A stretch of DNA of 64,000 bases from assembly GCA_947460825.1 (NCBI GenBank), contig CANHHA010000013.1, positions 1-64,000 of the forward strand. The letters run 5' to 3'. The notes beneath the pieces are model-generated. The model ran no database searches and was not told where the DNA came from. It worked only from the letters and a program-made list of their open reading frames with translations. The stretch's first letter is position 1. Every line of letters begins with the position of its first letter. Made by a program: the position numbers and the translations under genes. The stretch comes from Flavobacteriales bacterium (lineage in GTDB: Bacteria > Bacteroidota > Bacteroidia > Flavobacteriales_D > Crocinitomicaceae). This document shows, one piece after another, positions 8,528 to 17,644 of the stretch.

Positions 8528-10765
8528 ATGGAAAATACCCTACAACAAGAAGCGACCCTGACGCAAGCAAAAGAACTGGGACTGTTATCAGAAGAGTTTG
8601 AGCAAATTCAAGGGATTCTTGGTCGAACCCCTAATTTTACAGAAACCGCAATTTACTCGGTCATGTGGTCCGAGCACTGCTCGTACAAAAATTCAATCCT
8701 TTGGTTGAAAACACTTCCCAAGGATGGTCCACACATGCTGGTTAAAGCCGGAGAGGAAAATGCTGGATTGGTAGACATCGGCGGTGGTCTTGGGTGTGTT
8801 TTTAAAATTGAATCCCACAATCACCCCAGTGCCTTAGAGCCTTATCAAGGCGCCGCAACAGGAGTAGGGGGAATCAATCGTGATATTTTCACCATGGGTG
8901 CACGCCCCATCGCGCAATTGAATTCGCTGCGTTTTGGCAATTTAGACCTGCCACGAACCAAATGGTTGGTAAAGGGTGTGGTTAAAGGAATTGGCGACTA
9001 CGGAAATGCGTTCGGTATTCCAATTGTTGGAGGCGAAGTGTTTTTTGATGAATCGTACAATACAAACCCTTTGGTAAACGCATTTTCAGCGGGAATTATA
9101 GACATAAAAAGAATTATATCTGCCACAGCGAAAGGTCCTGGGAATCCAGTGTTTATTGTGGGTTCTGCCACTGGTAAAGATGGGATAGCGGGAGCAGCTT
9201 TCGCCTCCAAAGACATTACGGAAGATTCAGCCAATGATTTGCCCTCGGTTCAAGTGGGTGACCCTTTCATGGAAAAGTTACTGCTCGAAGCGACCATGGA
9301 ATTGGCTCAAACGGATGCGATTGTAGGCATGCAAGACATGGGAGCGGCCGGGATTACCTGTTCAACCACAGAAATGTCTGCGGCTGGAGGGGTAGGTATG
9401 GAGATTTATTTGGATAAAGTTCCTACTAGACAAGAGAATATGTTACCCTATGAAATTTTGCTTTCCGAATCCCAAGAGCGTATGCTTGTAGTGGTTCATA
9501 AAGGCAAGGAGCATGTGGTTAAATCGATTTTTGATAAATGGGATTTGCATGCAGAGGAAATTGGTCATGTCACGGATACGGGAAGAATTCGCTATCACAT
9601 GAATGGGGAATTGGTGGGGGATGTACCCGCTGAATCCTTGGTGCTTGGAGGTGGTGCACCCCAATACAAGCGTGATTACGCTGAGCCTGCATATTATCAA
9701 GAGGCAAAGAAATTTAACCCCGATTCCATCAAGGTTCCTTCTGACCTCAAAGCGGTAGCGTTTCAACTGTTAGGCTTGCCAAACATTGCCTCTAAGCGCT
9801 GGGTTTATGAGCAATATGACTCCATGGTAGGTACCGTGAATATGTCAACCAATGCACCCTCAGATGCAGGGATTGTTTCCATTAAAGGAACGAGAAAGGC
9901 CCTAGCCATGACCGTTGATTGCAATTCACGCTACGTGAATTCTGATCCTGAAATCGGGACAATGATTGCCGTATCAGAGGCGGCAAGAAACATAACGGTT
10001 TCCGGTGGAATTCCTTCCGCAGTCACCAATTGTTTGAATTTTGGAAATCCCTACAATCCAGAAAGCTACTGGCAATTTGTTGGTGCGATTAAAGGAATGA
10101 GTGCGGCTTGTATAAAATTTTCTACACCAGTTACCGGAGGGAATGTTTCCTTTTATAACCAATCGGTAATTGCCGGAAAAGAAGTTCCAGTATTTCCAAC
10201 TCCAACCATTGGAATGATTGGTATTTTGGAAGATAAGGATAAAAAAATGACCCTTGATTTTAAAGAAAAGGGGGACTTAATTTATTTGGTTGGAAACTAT
10301 TCCGATGATATGGGGTCCTCTGAGTATTTATCGTCTATTCAAGGGGTGAAGCTTTCTCCGGTGCCAAGGTTTGATTTGGATGAAGAATTCAACATGCAAG
10401 AGACGGTTAAAACACTCATCGCACAAGATTTAATCAATGCAGCCCATGATATTTCTGATGGTGGTCTGTTTGTTTCCTTAGTGGAAATGGGCTTTCCAAG
10501 AGGGCTTGGTTTTGATATTGAAACCGACATGGACATTCGTGCCGATGCGTTTTTATTCGGAGAAGGTCAAGGACGAGTAGTGGTTACCTTACCAGAGGAA
10601 AAGCGCAATGCGTTTAGTGAATTTAAAAAATCATGCGATACTCAGATAATTCTCTTGGGGCATGTAACGAAAGGTAAAATGCAAATAGATTTACAGGCAT
10701 TTGGTTTTATCGATGAAGCACGCGATATTTACATGAATGCACTCGGTGCAAAAATTGAATCTTAA
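8528..10765 (+). CDS. purL: phosphoribosylformylglycinamidine synthase subunit PurL (small type)
   Basis: PurL catalyses the fourth step of purine synthesis, turning FGAR into FGAM with ATP and ammonia delivered by PurQ, with PurS as bridge. At 745 residues it is the small PurL type (Bacillus-like), without the fused PurS and glutaminase parts. Recognisable segments are YSVMWSEHCSYKNS near the N terminus, FKIESHNHPSALEPYQGAAT, the repeat-half motif PVTGGNVSFYNQS and HDISDGGLFVSLVEMG. The start at 8528 gives MENTLQQ; the earlier TTG frame overlaps the promoter. purQ and purS are not in this window. DUF4290 and murA follow with tight spacing. Confidence 0.96.
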   Translation: MENTLQQEATLTQAKELGLLSEEFEQIQGILGRTPNFTETAIYSVMWSEHCSYKNSILWLKTLPKDGPHMLVKAGEENAGLVDIGGGLGCVFKIESHNHPSALEPYQGAATGVGGINRDIFTMGARPIAQLNSLRFGNLDLPRTKWLVKGVVKGIGDYGNAFGIPIVGGEVFFDESYNTNPLVNAFSAGIIDIKRIISATAKGPGNPVFIVGSATGKDGIAGAAFASKDITEDSANDLPSVQVGDPFMEKLLLEATMELAQTDAIVGMQDMGAAGITCSTTEMSAAGGVGMEIYLDKVPTRQENMLPYEILLSESQERMLVVVHKGKEHVVKSIFDKWDLHAEEIGHVTDTGRIRYHMNGELVGDVPAESLVLGGGAPQYKRDYAEPAYYQEAKKFNPDSIKVPSDLKAVAFQLLGLPNIASKRWVYEQYDSMVGTVNMSTNAPSDAGIVSIKGTRKALAMTVDCNSRYVNSDPEIGTMIAVSEAARNITVSGGIPSAVTNCLNFGNPYNPESYWQFVGAIKGMSAACIKFSTPVTGGNVSFYNQSVIAGKEVPVFPTPTIGMIGILEDKDKKMTLDFKEKGDLIYLVGNYSDDMGSSEYLSSIQGVKLSPVPRFDLDEEFNMQETVKTLIAQDLINAAHDISDGGLFVSLVEMGFPRGLGFDIETDMDIRADAFLFGEGQGRVVVTLPEEKRNAFSEFKKSCDTQIILLGHVTKGKMQIDLQAFGFIDEARDIYMNALGAKIES

Positions 10766-11404
10766 ATGGAATATAATACAACACGCGGTAAACTTATTTT
10801 ACCAGAATATGGTAGAAATGTGCAAAACATGATTGCACACGCCATGGAAATTTCTGATCGTAAAGAACGTAATCGTGCTGCACAAGCGATCATTGAAGTG
10901 ATGGGACAATTGAATCCGCACCTCCGTGATGTAGATGATTTTCGACATAAATTATGGACACACCTTTTCGTGATGTCGGATTTTAATTTAGAGGTGGATT
11001 CACCGTACGAAATCCCAAAACCTGAGTCCTTGCAAGAGAGACCCCAGATAATGTCCTATCCAAAAAGTAAAATCAGGTATGGTCATTATGGAAAGTACAC
11101 TCAAGAAATTCTAGAGTTAGCGAAAGATGTTACCAAGGATGACGAACGCGATTATTTGAAAAATACGATGGCGAATTTCATGAAAAAACAATTCCTATCG
11201 TATAATAACGATACCGTTGAAAATCAAGTAATTGCAGATCAATTAAAAGAGCTTTCGAAAGGAGAATTGGTATTAGAGAATCCGGATGAATTGATGAATA
11301 CCAATGTGTTATTGAGATCCATGGGGATGGGAAATAACAACAACAACAATAACAAGAAATTCTCCAAGAATTTTAAGCAAAAACAAAAGAAAAAAAATTT
11401 TTAA
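10766..11404 (+). CDS. DUF4290 domain-containing protein
   Basis: This 212-residue soluble protein begins with its ATG directly after the purL stop codon and ends six bases before murA. The residues up to about 180 match my recollection of DUF4290, a Bacteroidota-specific family found next to murA; its function is unknown. The last 30 residues are of low complexity: seven consecutive asparagines (codons AAC/AAT) and then a lysine-rich tail ending KQKQKKKNF, which could bind nucleic acid or be disordered. No signal peptide or membrane segment is seen. Confidence 0.85.
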   Translation: MEYNTTRGKLILPEYGRNVQNMIAHAMEISDRKERNRAAQAIIEVMGQLNPHLRDVDDFRHKLWTHLFVMSDFNLEVDSPYEIPKPESLQERPQIMSYPKSKIRYGHYGKYTQEILELAKDVTKDDERDYLKNTMANFMKKQFLSYNNDTVENQVIADQLKELSKGELVLENPDELMNTNVLLRSMGMGNNNNNNNKKFSKNFKQKQKKKNF

Positions 11405-11410
11405 GAAGTA

Positions 11411-12718
11411 ATGGCATCTTTTGAAATTCATGGCGGAAAGCCATTAAAAGGAGAATTGCATCCACAAGGAGCAAAAAATGAGGCCCTACAGGTGTTATGT
11501 GCTCCGCTGTTGACCGCTGAAAAAGTAACCATCTCCAATGTCCCTGATATTGTTGATGTCAATAAACTGATTGGTCTACTACAAACCATGGGTGTTAAGG
11601 TGGAAAAAGTAGAGAAAGGCACCTATATTTTTCAAGCCAAAGACATTGACTTAGCCTATTTAGAAACAGAGGATTTTAAAATGCGCGCCGCTTCGTTACG
11701 CGGATCGATCATGATTGTAGGACCTCTTCTCGCACGTTTTGGAAAAGGGTTCATCCCTAAACCAGGAGGAGATAAAATTGGTCGTCGAAGATTAGATACC
11801 CACTTTGAAGGATTTACCCTATTAGGTGCCAAGTTTAACTACGACGCGGGGGAGCATTTCTATTCCATTGAAGCAAAAAAATTAAAAGGCACATACATTC
11901 ACCTTGATGAGGCTTCGGTTACAGGGACGGCAAACATTCTTATGGCCGCAGTGTTGGCTGAGGGGAAAACAACCTTTTACAACGCAGCATGTGAACCGTA
12001 CATTCAACAACTGTGTAGGATGCTTAATTCCATGGGAGCGAACATTGAAGGCATTGGTTCAAATTTGTTGCATATTGAAGGCGTAAAAGAATTAAAAGGG
12101 TGTTTTCACCGTATTTTACCCGACATGATTGAAATAGGGAGTTTTATTGGGTTGGCAGCCATGACTCAATCAGAGATTACCATAAAAGACGTAAGCTGGG
12201 ATAATCTGGGAATTATTCCAAATGTTTTTAGAAGGTTGGGAATTAAATTGGAACGTCGCGGCGACGATATTTTTGTGCCTGCACAAGATCATTATGAAAT
12301 AGATACCTTCATTGATGGGTCGATTTTAACGATTTATGACGCTCCATGGCCTGGCTTCACACCTGATCTACTTTCGATTATTTTAGTCGTAGCAACTCAA
12401 GCTAAAGGTTCCGTATTGATTCACCAAAAAATGTTCGAATCTAGGTTGTTCTTCGTGGATAAATTAATCGATATGGGAGCTCAAATCATACTGTGTGATC
12501 CACACCGAGCTACCGTAATTGGACTAAATAGAGAACATCAACTCAAGGGTATTTCAATGACTTCACCGGATATTCGTGCAGGAGTATCTCTACTTATTGC
12601 TGCGCTTTCAGCCAAGGGGAAGAGCGTGATTCACAACATTGATCAGATAGACCGAGGTTATCAAGATATAGAGATTCGTTTGAATAACATTGGTGCGGAT
12701 ATTCGTAGAATTGGATAA
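11411..12718 (+). CDS. murA: UDP-N-acetylglucosamine 1-carboxyvinyltransferase MurA
   Basis: MurA transfers enolpyruvate from PEP to UDP-GlcNAc, the first committed step of peptidoglycan synthesis. The 435 residues form the EPSP-synthase-like inside-out barrel. The active-site loop reads PKPGGDKIGRRRLDTH, so the residue equal to Cys115 of E. coli MurA is Asp121. In other bacteria that replacement keeps activity and gives insensitivity to fosfomycin. The C-terminal part includes SPDIRAGVSLLIAALSAKG, typical of the family. It lies in a run purL-DUF4290-murA-tlpA with gaps of 0 to 6 bases. Confidence 0.96.
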   Translation: MASFEIHGGKPLKGELHPQGAKNEALQVLCAPLLTAEKVTISNVPDIVDVNKLIGLLQTMGVKVEKVEKGTYIFQAKDIDLAYLETEDFKMRAASLRGSIMIVGPLLARFGKGFIPKPGGDKIGRRRLDTHFEGFTLLGAKFNYDAGEHFYSIEAKKLKGTYIHLDEASVTGTANILMAAVLAEGKTTFYNAACEPYIQQLCRMLNSMGANIEGIGSNLLHIEGVKELKGCFHRILPDMIEIGSFIGLAAMTQSEITIKDVSWDNLGIIPNVFRRLGIKLERRGDDIFVPAQDHYEIDTFIDGSILTIYDAPWPGFTPDLLSIILVVATQAKGSVLIHQKMFESRLFFVDKLIDMGAQIILCDPHRATVIGLNREHQLKGISMTSPDIRAGVSLLIAALSAKGKSVIHNIDQIDRGYQDIEIRLNNIGADIRRIG

Positions 12719-13249
12719 ATGAAAACGATACAACGATTTCTTCCATTGGCCTTTATTGTATTCATTTTTTGCGGTGCCTTTTGTTTTAGGAATACCGCTG
12801 AGGTTTCGCATAGCCCCAAAGGTCTAGCTCCCGATATTGAAATGAAGTCTCACAAAGGAAAAAAGATTTCATTGTCTAAATTAAAAGGCAAGTTGGTGTT
12901 GGTAGATTTTTGGGCCTCGTGGTGTGGTCCGTGCAGGAAAGAAATGCCCAATGTCGTGGAGGCCTACCATAAATACCGTAAAAAGAAATTTATTAATGGT
13001 AAAGGCTTTACCATTTTTAGTGTGTCCTTGGATCGTGAGTCTTCTGCTTGGAAAGACGCCATTAAATCCGATGGAATGGTATGGAAATATCACGGCTTAG
13101 ATGAAGGGAACAAGATATCAAACCTCTATGGCGTCTTTTCCATTCCCAGTGCCTTCCTCGTGGATGAAAAGGGCGAAATTATCGCAAAAGGTGCTGAACT
13201 ACGCGGCATAAACCTTCACCTTACCCTGGACAAATACTTGGATAACTAA
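12719..13249 (+). CDS. TlpA-like thioredoxin-fold protein
   Basis: The 176-residue protein has an N-terminal hydrophobic segment (about 7-23) that acts as a signal anchor or signal peptide, then a TlpA/ResA-like thioredoxin domain with the active site WASWCGPCRKEMP and the conserved cis-proline loop FSIPSAFLVDEKG. It would be a periplasmic or membrane-tethered thiol-disulfide oxidoreductase; the partner is unknown. Its ATG immediately follows the murA stop codon, so it is last in that operon, and its 3' end overlaps the convergent nucleoside phosphorylase gene by four bases. Confidence 0.9.
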   Translation: MKTIQRFLPLAFIVFIFCGAFCFRNTAEVSHSPKGLAPDIEMKSHKGKKISLSKLKGKLVLVDFWASWCGPCRKEMPNVVEAYHKYRKKKFINGKGFTIFSVSLDRESSAWKDAIKSDGMVWKYHGLDEGNKISNLYGVFSIPSAFLVDEKGEIIAKGAELRGINLHLTLDKYLDN

Positions 13250-14115
13250 GACACTCGGTCGAGTACGAATTTAATCAGTTGATTCATTTCCGCATTATAC
13301 CCTTCCGAAAAAGTTGTGTTGGGTCGGTTGGCAATTCCCAAACAAATGGTTGCACATCGGTGTCCAAGAGCTCGTCCTAACGAAAAAAGGGCCGAACTTT
13401 CCATTTCAAAGTTAAGTAGCCTTAAATTGTTTTCATTGAAATGCTGCGCCTTCATTTGAATGTCAGCAATCCGAGAATTTAGACGTAATTGCCTTCCTTG
13501 CGGACCATAAAATCCAGAACTTGTAATGGTAATTCCCGGAAAACAAAAATCATCAGTTAATTGAAATGTTAAGTCGGAATCTGCTCCAACAAAATAGGGT
13601 TCAATCCCCTTGGGGAGTTGCATGAATTCTTTAATCCGTTCATTCATGTATCGTTCTGTATCGGTAAATTCGATATCGTAAAAGTGTGCTACATTATCCA
13701 ATCCAAAGGCATGTGTGGAAACAATATAACTGTGCACTGGGATTTGTGGCTGTAAAATCCCACAGGTTCCAATGCGAATTAAATTCAGTGACGTATGGCT
13801 CGGAAGTTCCGTTCTCGTCTTAAGGTCGATGTTAACCAATGCGTCAAGTTCATTTACCGTAATATCGATATTATCTGTGCCTATTCCTGTGGAAAGTGCA
13901 GAGATTCTTTTTCCGCGGTATGTTCCAGTATGGCAGACAAACTCACGATGTTGACTTTTATGCGTTATCTCATCAAAAAAATTTGATATCAATGAAACGC
14001 GGTCTTGATCTCCTACCAAAAGAACAGTGTTAGCAATTTGTGCTGCTGACAACCCTAAATGATATACGTGATTTTGAGCGTTTAACGCGAGCTCAGTTGG
14101 CGGAAAATTTTTCAA
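13246..14115 (-). CDS. nucleoside phosphorylase, uridine-phosphorylase-like
   Basis: This 289-residue protein belongs to the NP-I family, which splits nucleosides with phosphate into base and ribose 1-phosphate. Supporting motifs are VLLVGDQDRV, ALSTGIGTDNIDITVNEL (phosphate binding), LIRIGTCG and the ribose/base motif LNFEMESSALFSLGRALGH, whose FEMES segment favours uridine phosphorylase-like members over purine enzymes. It is soluble and presumably acts in nucleoside salvage. It follows the DUF4197 gene by 10 bases in the same minus-strand run. Confidence 0.88.
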   Translation of the reverse strand: MKNFPPTELALNAQNHVYHLGLSAAQIANTVLLVGDQDRVSLISNFFDEITHKSQHREFVCHTGTYRGKRISALSTGIGTDNIDITVNELDALVNIDLKTRTELPSHTSLNLIRIGTCGILQPQIPVHSYIVSTHAFGLDNVAHFYDIEFTDTERYMNERIKEFMQLPKGIEPYFVGADSDLTFQLTDDFCFPGITITSSGFYGPQGRQLRLNSRIADIQMKAQHFNENNLRLLNFEMESSALFSLGRALGHRCATICLGIANRPNTTFSEGYNAEMNQLIKFVLDRVS

Positions 14116-14125
14116 TGGATTAAGG

Positions 14126-14848
14126 TTATATATTACTAAATACCTTCATCAATAAATCGGTGACTCGAGCACCTGGATCTTTCCTGATTTTATTTTCTTC
14201 TTTTTCTACGAGTTTAAACAACCCTTGAATTGCTAACTGAGTAACATAGGCATCTAAATCTGGATTTATTTTTTCTCCACCCGTAAGTGTAACAGCCGCG
14301 TTATATTTGTTGATAATTGGATTCCAATAGGAAGTTAATTGTACGTTGCTTGTAGCATTCTTCACCTTGGGCAAAAACGCAACAGCAAGGCTGTCAGATG
14401 TTTTATCTTTCAAGAATTTTGTTGCTGCACCATTTCCGCCCTTCAAAATGGCAAATCCATCTTGAATAGACATGTTTAATATAGCATTTTTAAAGATGGG
14501 TAGCGCTTCTTTCACTGCTTCTTCTGCGGCACGATTCAAAGTGGTTTCAAATTTATCCACTTGCCCTTGCATTCCTAATTTTAAAGCCTTTTCTTTAACC
14601 TTCATCGCATCCGGAGGAAACGGTAAACGAATTTCAGGGTTCCTTAAGAAACCGTCAAGCACTGCACTGGAGTCTACCGCGTTTTTTATTCCAACAGTAA
14701 GCGCCTCCTTTAATCCCTTAATTACTTCATCATTTGTGAGTTGAGGTTTGACAGGAGTTGTTGTTGCTATGGGCAGTGAGGAGAGATCCACCACGCCACA
14801 TCCAATTAAAAAACCACCTATAATCAGAATAGCATAAAACTTTTTCAT
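14126..14848 (-). CDS. DUF4197 domain-containing lipoprotein
   Basis: The 240-residue protein has a type II signal peptide with lipobox LIGC (Cys at about 17), then a helical domain I assign to DUF4197 from the pattern LTNDEVIKGLKEALTVGIKNAV and PFPPDAMKVKEKALKLGMQ. The family is widespread and uncharacterised. It would be a periplasmic lipid-anchored protein. It starts two bases after the end of the T9SS cargo gene upstream and is probably co-transcribed with it. Confidence 0.88.
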   Translation of the reverse strand: MKKFYAILIIGGFLIGCGVVDLSSLPIATTTPVKPQLTNDEVIKGLKEALTVGIKNAVDSSAVLDGFLRNPEIRLPFPPDAMKVKEKALKLGMQGQVDKFETTLNRAAEEAVKEALPIFKNAILNMSIQDGFAILKGGNGAATKFLKDKTSDSLAVAFLPKVKNATSNVQLTSYWNPIINKYNAAVTLTGGEKINPDLDAYVTQLAIQGLFKLVEKEENKIRKDPGARVTDLLMKVFSNI

Positions 14849-14850
14849 AG

Positions 14851-17547
14851 TTACCTTAATACATTTACAAATCCTTGTCTAATTTTCTTTCCATCACTGT
14901 CACGCTCCTTGTACCATGCGGTCCATGTATAAACCCCGGGCTGTACTAAGGTTCCTCCGTACATTCCGTCCCATTCTCCAGAAGGATCATACGTTTCCCA
15001 TACAGTTTCTCCCCAACGGTTATAGACGGTTAAATGAAAGCCCATTTCATCAATGCCTTCTACATAAAATCGCCACGTTTGGTTATGTTCATCATCATCT
15101 GGTGTGAATGTATTTGGAACATAAAATACAATGTCAGGAATGATCTCCAAGGGTAAAGATACCGAATCTGAACATCCTTGAGCAGTAGTTACTGTTAAGT
15201 TTAGGTAATATGTTCCCACAACTCCCTGCGGGAATGTAAACATGGCGTTAACTCCATTGCTCGTAATACTTTCCGCTTGATCACAAGTCCATTGCCAATC
15301 CACGATATTTCCCTGGGAGTTGTCATTAGCCTGAACTGAGGTTTCAAACCAGGTTACAGGGTTTCGTGAAAGTACAAAGTCTGCGGTAGGTAAAGGGGTA
15401 ACTTCAACGATGTCCTGGGTACTGTTAGAATAAACACAGCCATAAATGGAAGTCGTTATCATGTTAACACTGTAAAATCCTGGATAAGGGAAGGTATTTG
15501 AAAAATTCTGCATGCCAGGAACCGTGTATGTATCTCCATTAGAAAAGGTATAAACGGTAGATGCAATTTCCGCAGCATTGGCGGATGTGTTTGAGAAATT
15601 GAATGATCCTGGCATACAAAGTATTGGATAATTTGGAGCAATACTTGGGATGATCGGAGTAGGAAAGGTTATTATCATGCAATCTTGCGTGGTTGGTGAT
15701 CCACATTGCTCAGATAGTGTAACACAATACTCAGTTGGAGTTCCCGTTGGGTCAACCGTGATAGAGCTTGCAGGCCCGAAAGAATTCCCATTATTATCGA
15801 CCCAACTGAAAATGTAAGGGCTTGAACCACCAACACCCTGTGCACTTAATGTAATGCTTGCCTCAGGACAAATCATGGTGTCTTGGGTAAGAAACGAAAT
15901 AGCCAAGGCAGGAGGTTCAGTGATATTAAAGATGGTATCCTGAACACATCCATTAGCATCCGTTACAGTTACCGTATGTGAGCCAGCGCCTAAATCGATA
16001 GCAATATTAGATACAGAAGCAGAACCGGTCCAGCTGTATGTATAACCTGGCGTACCTTGTGAAACATTGATAGTTGCGCTACCGTTATTAATGCTATTGC
16101 AATTTGCGTTAACAACATTGGTTAAATTCAAAATCATCGCTGGGATTTCAGTAACCGTTATTGAAACACTTCCTGAACATCCACTGGGTGTTGCAACGTT
16201 ACAGGTATATGTCCCAGCACTTAAACCAGTAGCCGTTTGAGTAGTCTGGCCATTACTCCAAGTATATGTGGCGCCTGGGGTAGCAGGTATTATGTTCGCG
16301 GTAGCCGTACCATCATTACCACCCGGACAACTCACTTGGGTCATGGTGGCGGTATATTGCGCTGGGGTATCCCCAATGATTCCACTGCCGGTGGCAGGAC
16401 AACCACTCGCGTCTTGAACGCTTACGGAATAAGTTCCCGCAGGAAGGTTGTTTATAGTTTGAGTATTTCCAATATTTGGTGTCCAGGTATATGTAAATGG
16501 TGGCGTACCTGCTGTCGGATTGGCAGTTACCGACCCAATGGATTGAGAACAGATATCATTTATTGTCGTAACATTTACCGCCGCTCCACCAATCGATATC
16601 CATGTGGTGTCATTGGTGATTGAACCGATACTTGCATTACAAGCAGACCCTGAAAGAAAATAACCTGTTGGCCCAGGTAGAGGTACTGGGTTAACAACCA
16701 AGGTTCCGTTATTGTATGGAAAGGTTTGACCTAATGTATTTTGCCAGATAAAATTTGTGCCTGGACTAGAAACCAATATATATGGAATTTGAGCCATAGT
16801 GTATTGATTTGTGTTATTGGGAGCTGTTGGAGTAAATCTACGACCATCTTGATTCGCACCCCAAACTTGGTTGTTTCTTCCAGGGGTGATGTGTGCCACC
16901 GTCATGGGATTATTCTCAGATCCTTGAATGGCTAAGCCACTATTCCAACCGGTACAAATGGGTTTATTTCCAATGTGTAATTCAAATACATTGGTAGTTT
17001 CATACATAATGATTGCCATGTAGTTACATTGTTGGGTACAGCTAAACATCAAAATGTTTTTATAGAGCACTACAAATCTCCGATTTGGTGCAGTACCGAT
17101 CATTTGATATTGAATTTGACCACCTAACGAAGGGTTAATATCTTGATAGGTTAGCATGATTGAATTCCGAGCAGCGGTTAATTGCATATTCGGAAGTGGA
17201 GGAATACCCCCCAACGACCATGGACAATATCCATTCGCGTTTGCTAGGTTAAATGACACTAATCCATTGGAACCTATTACACACTGGTTATAATTTTGAC
17301 CATAAAAATTGAATGGGAATCCGATATTAACTACTCCTGACCAAGAGTCATCAGATAAATTAACTTGGCTTGGCGCGTTCAAGTAAACACCTGCAACGTT
17401 ATTGGCACCACCACCTTGATTGCAATTGTTTATGGTAACAGTTTGACCTGGGCACACCGATAAATCTTGGCCAAGACAAACGGTATATTGACTGTGAGCG
17501 AAATAAGTAGTGAAAAATATAATTACACTGAGTATAAATCGTGTCAT
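14851..17547 (-). CDS. secreted SprB/PKD-repeat protein with T9SS type B sorting domain
   Basis: This 898-residue cell-surface or secreted protein has a Sec signal peptide (ending near YFAHS-Q20), an N-terminal beta-rich domain (about 50-300, with WSGVVNIGFPFNFYG), three SprB-like repeats (about 324-393, 398-468 and 471-546, each with the GTYSVSVQDASGC-type ending), an Ig-like unit (about 549-630), PKD-like units to about 800 and a C-terminal domain of about 90 residues starting FYVPNTFTPDDDEHNQTW and ending GFVNVLR. That last domain is the gliding-motility-associated (CHU_C, type B) signal recognised by the type IX system. Its role may be adhesion. Its promoter box lies at 17615-17622. Confidence 0.92.
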   Translation of the reverse strand: MTRFILSVIIFFTTYFAHSQYTVCLGQDLSVCPGQTVTINNCNQGGGANNVAGVYLNAPSQVNLSDDSWSGVVNIGFPFNFYGQNYNQCVIGSNGLVSFNLANANGYCPWSLGGIPPLPNMQLTAARNSIMLTYQDINPSLGGQIQYQMIGTAPNRRFVVLYKNILMFSCTQQCNYMAIIMYETTNVFELHIGNKPICTGWNSGLAIQGSENNPMTVAHITPGRNNQVWGANQDGRRFTPTAPNNTNQYTMAQIPYILVSSPGTNFIWQNTLGQTFPYNNGTLVVNPVPLPGPTGYFLSGSACNASIGSITNDTTWISIGGAAVNVTTINDICSQSIGSVTANPTAGTPPFTYTWTPNIGNTQTINNLPAGTYSVSVQDASGCPATGSGIIGDTPAQYTATMTQVSCPGGNDGTATANIIPATPGATYTWSNGQTTQTATGLSAGTYTCNVATPSGCSGSVSITVTEIPAMILNLTNVVNANCNSINNGSATINVSQGTPGYTYSWTGSASVSNIAIDLGAGSHTVTVTDANGCVQDTIFNITEPPALAISFLTQDTMICPEASITLSAQGVGGSSPYIFSWVDNNGNSFGPASSITVDPTGTPTEYCVTLSEQCGSPTTQDCMIITFPTPIIPSIAPNYPILCMPGSFNFSNTSANAAEIASTVYTFSNGDTYTVPGMQNFSNTFPYPGFYSVNMITTSIYGCVYSNSTQDIVEVTPLPTADFVLSRNPVTWFETSVQANDNSQGNIVDWQWTCDQAESITSNGVNAMFTFPQGVVGTYYLNLTVTTAQGCSDSVSLPLEIIPDIVFYVPNTFTPDDDEHNQTWRFYVEGIDEMGFHLTVYNRWGETVWETYDPSGEWDGMYGGTLVQPGVYTWTAWYKERDSDGKKIRQGFVNVLR

Positions 17548-17614
17548 AAAAAAAAGTTAATGTTTGGGTCACATTGCTTACGAGAATATTAACCATTCGT
17601 TGCCATGCTCACCT

Positions 17615-17622
17615 TCAAATTT
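17615..17622 (-). promoter_or_regulatory. -7 promoter box of the 898-residue T9SS cargo gene
   Basis: TAAATTTG on the minus strand fits TAnnTTTG. It lies in the 97-base gap downstream of the 1153-residue cargo gene and would give a leader of about 60 bases. It suggests that the 898-residue gene can be transcribed separately from its upstream neighbours. Confidence 0.5.
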
Positions 17623-17644
17623 ATGAATTAAATGCCAAACTACA

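Noticed and set aside
16237-16623. 128-residue plus-strand open frame inside the 898-residue T9SS cargo gene
   Set aside because: It is a shadow frame antisense to SprB-like repeats; its composition is Arg/Ser-rich without recognisable domains, as expected of an antisense of repeat sequence.
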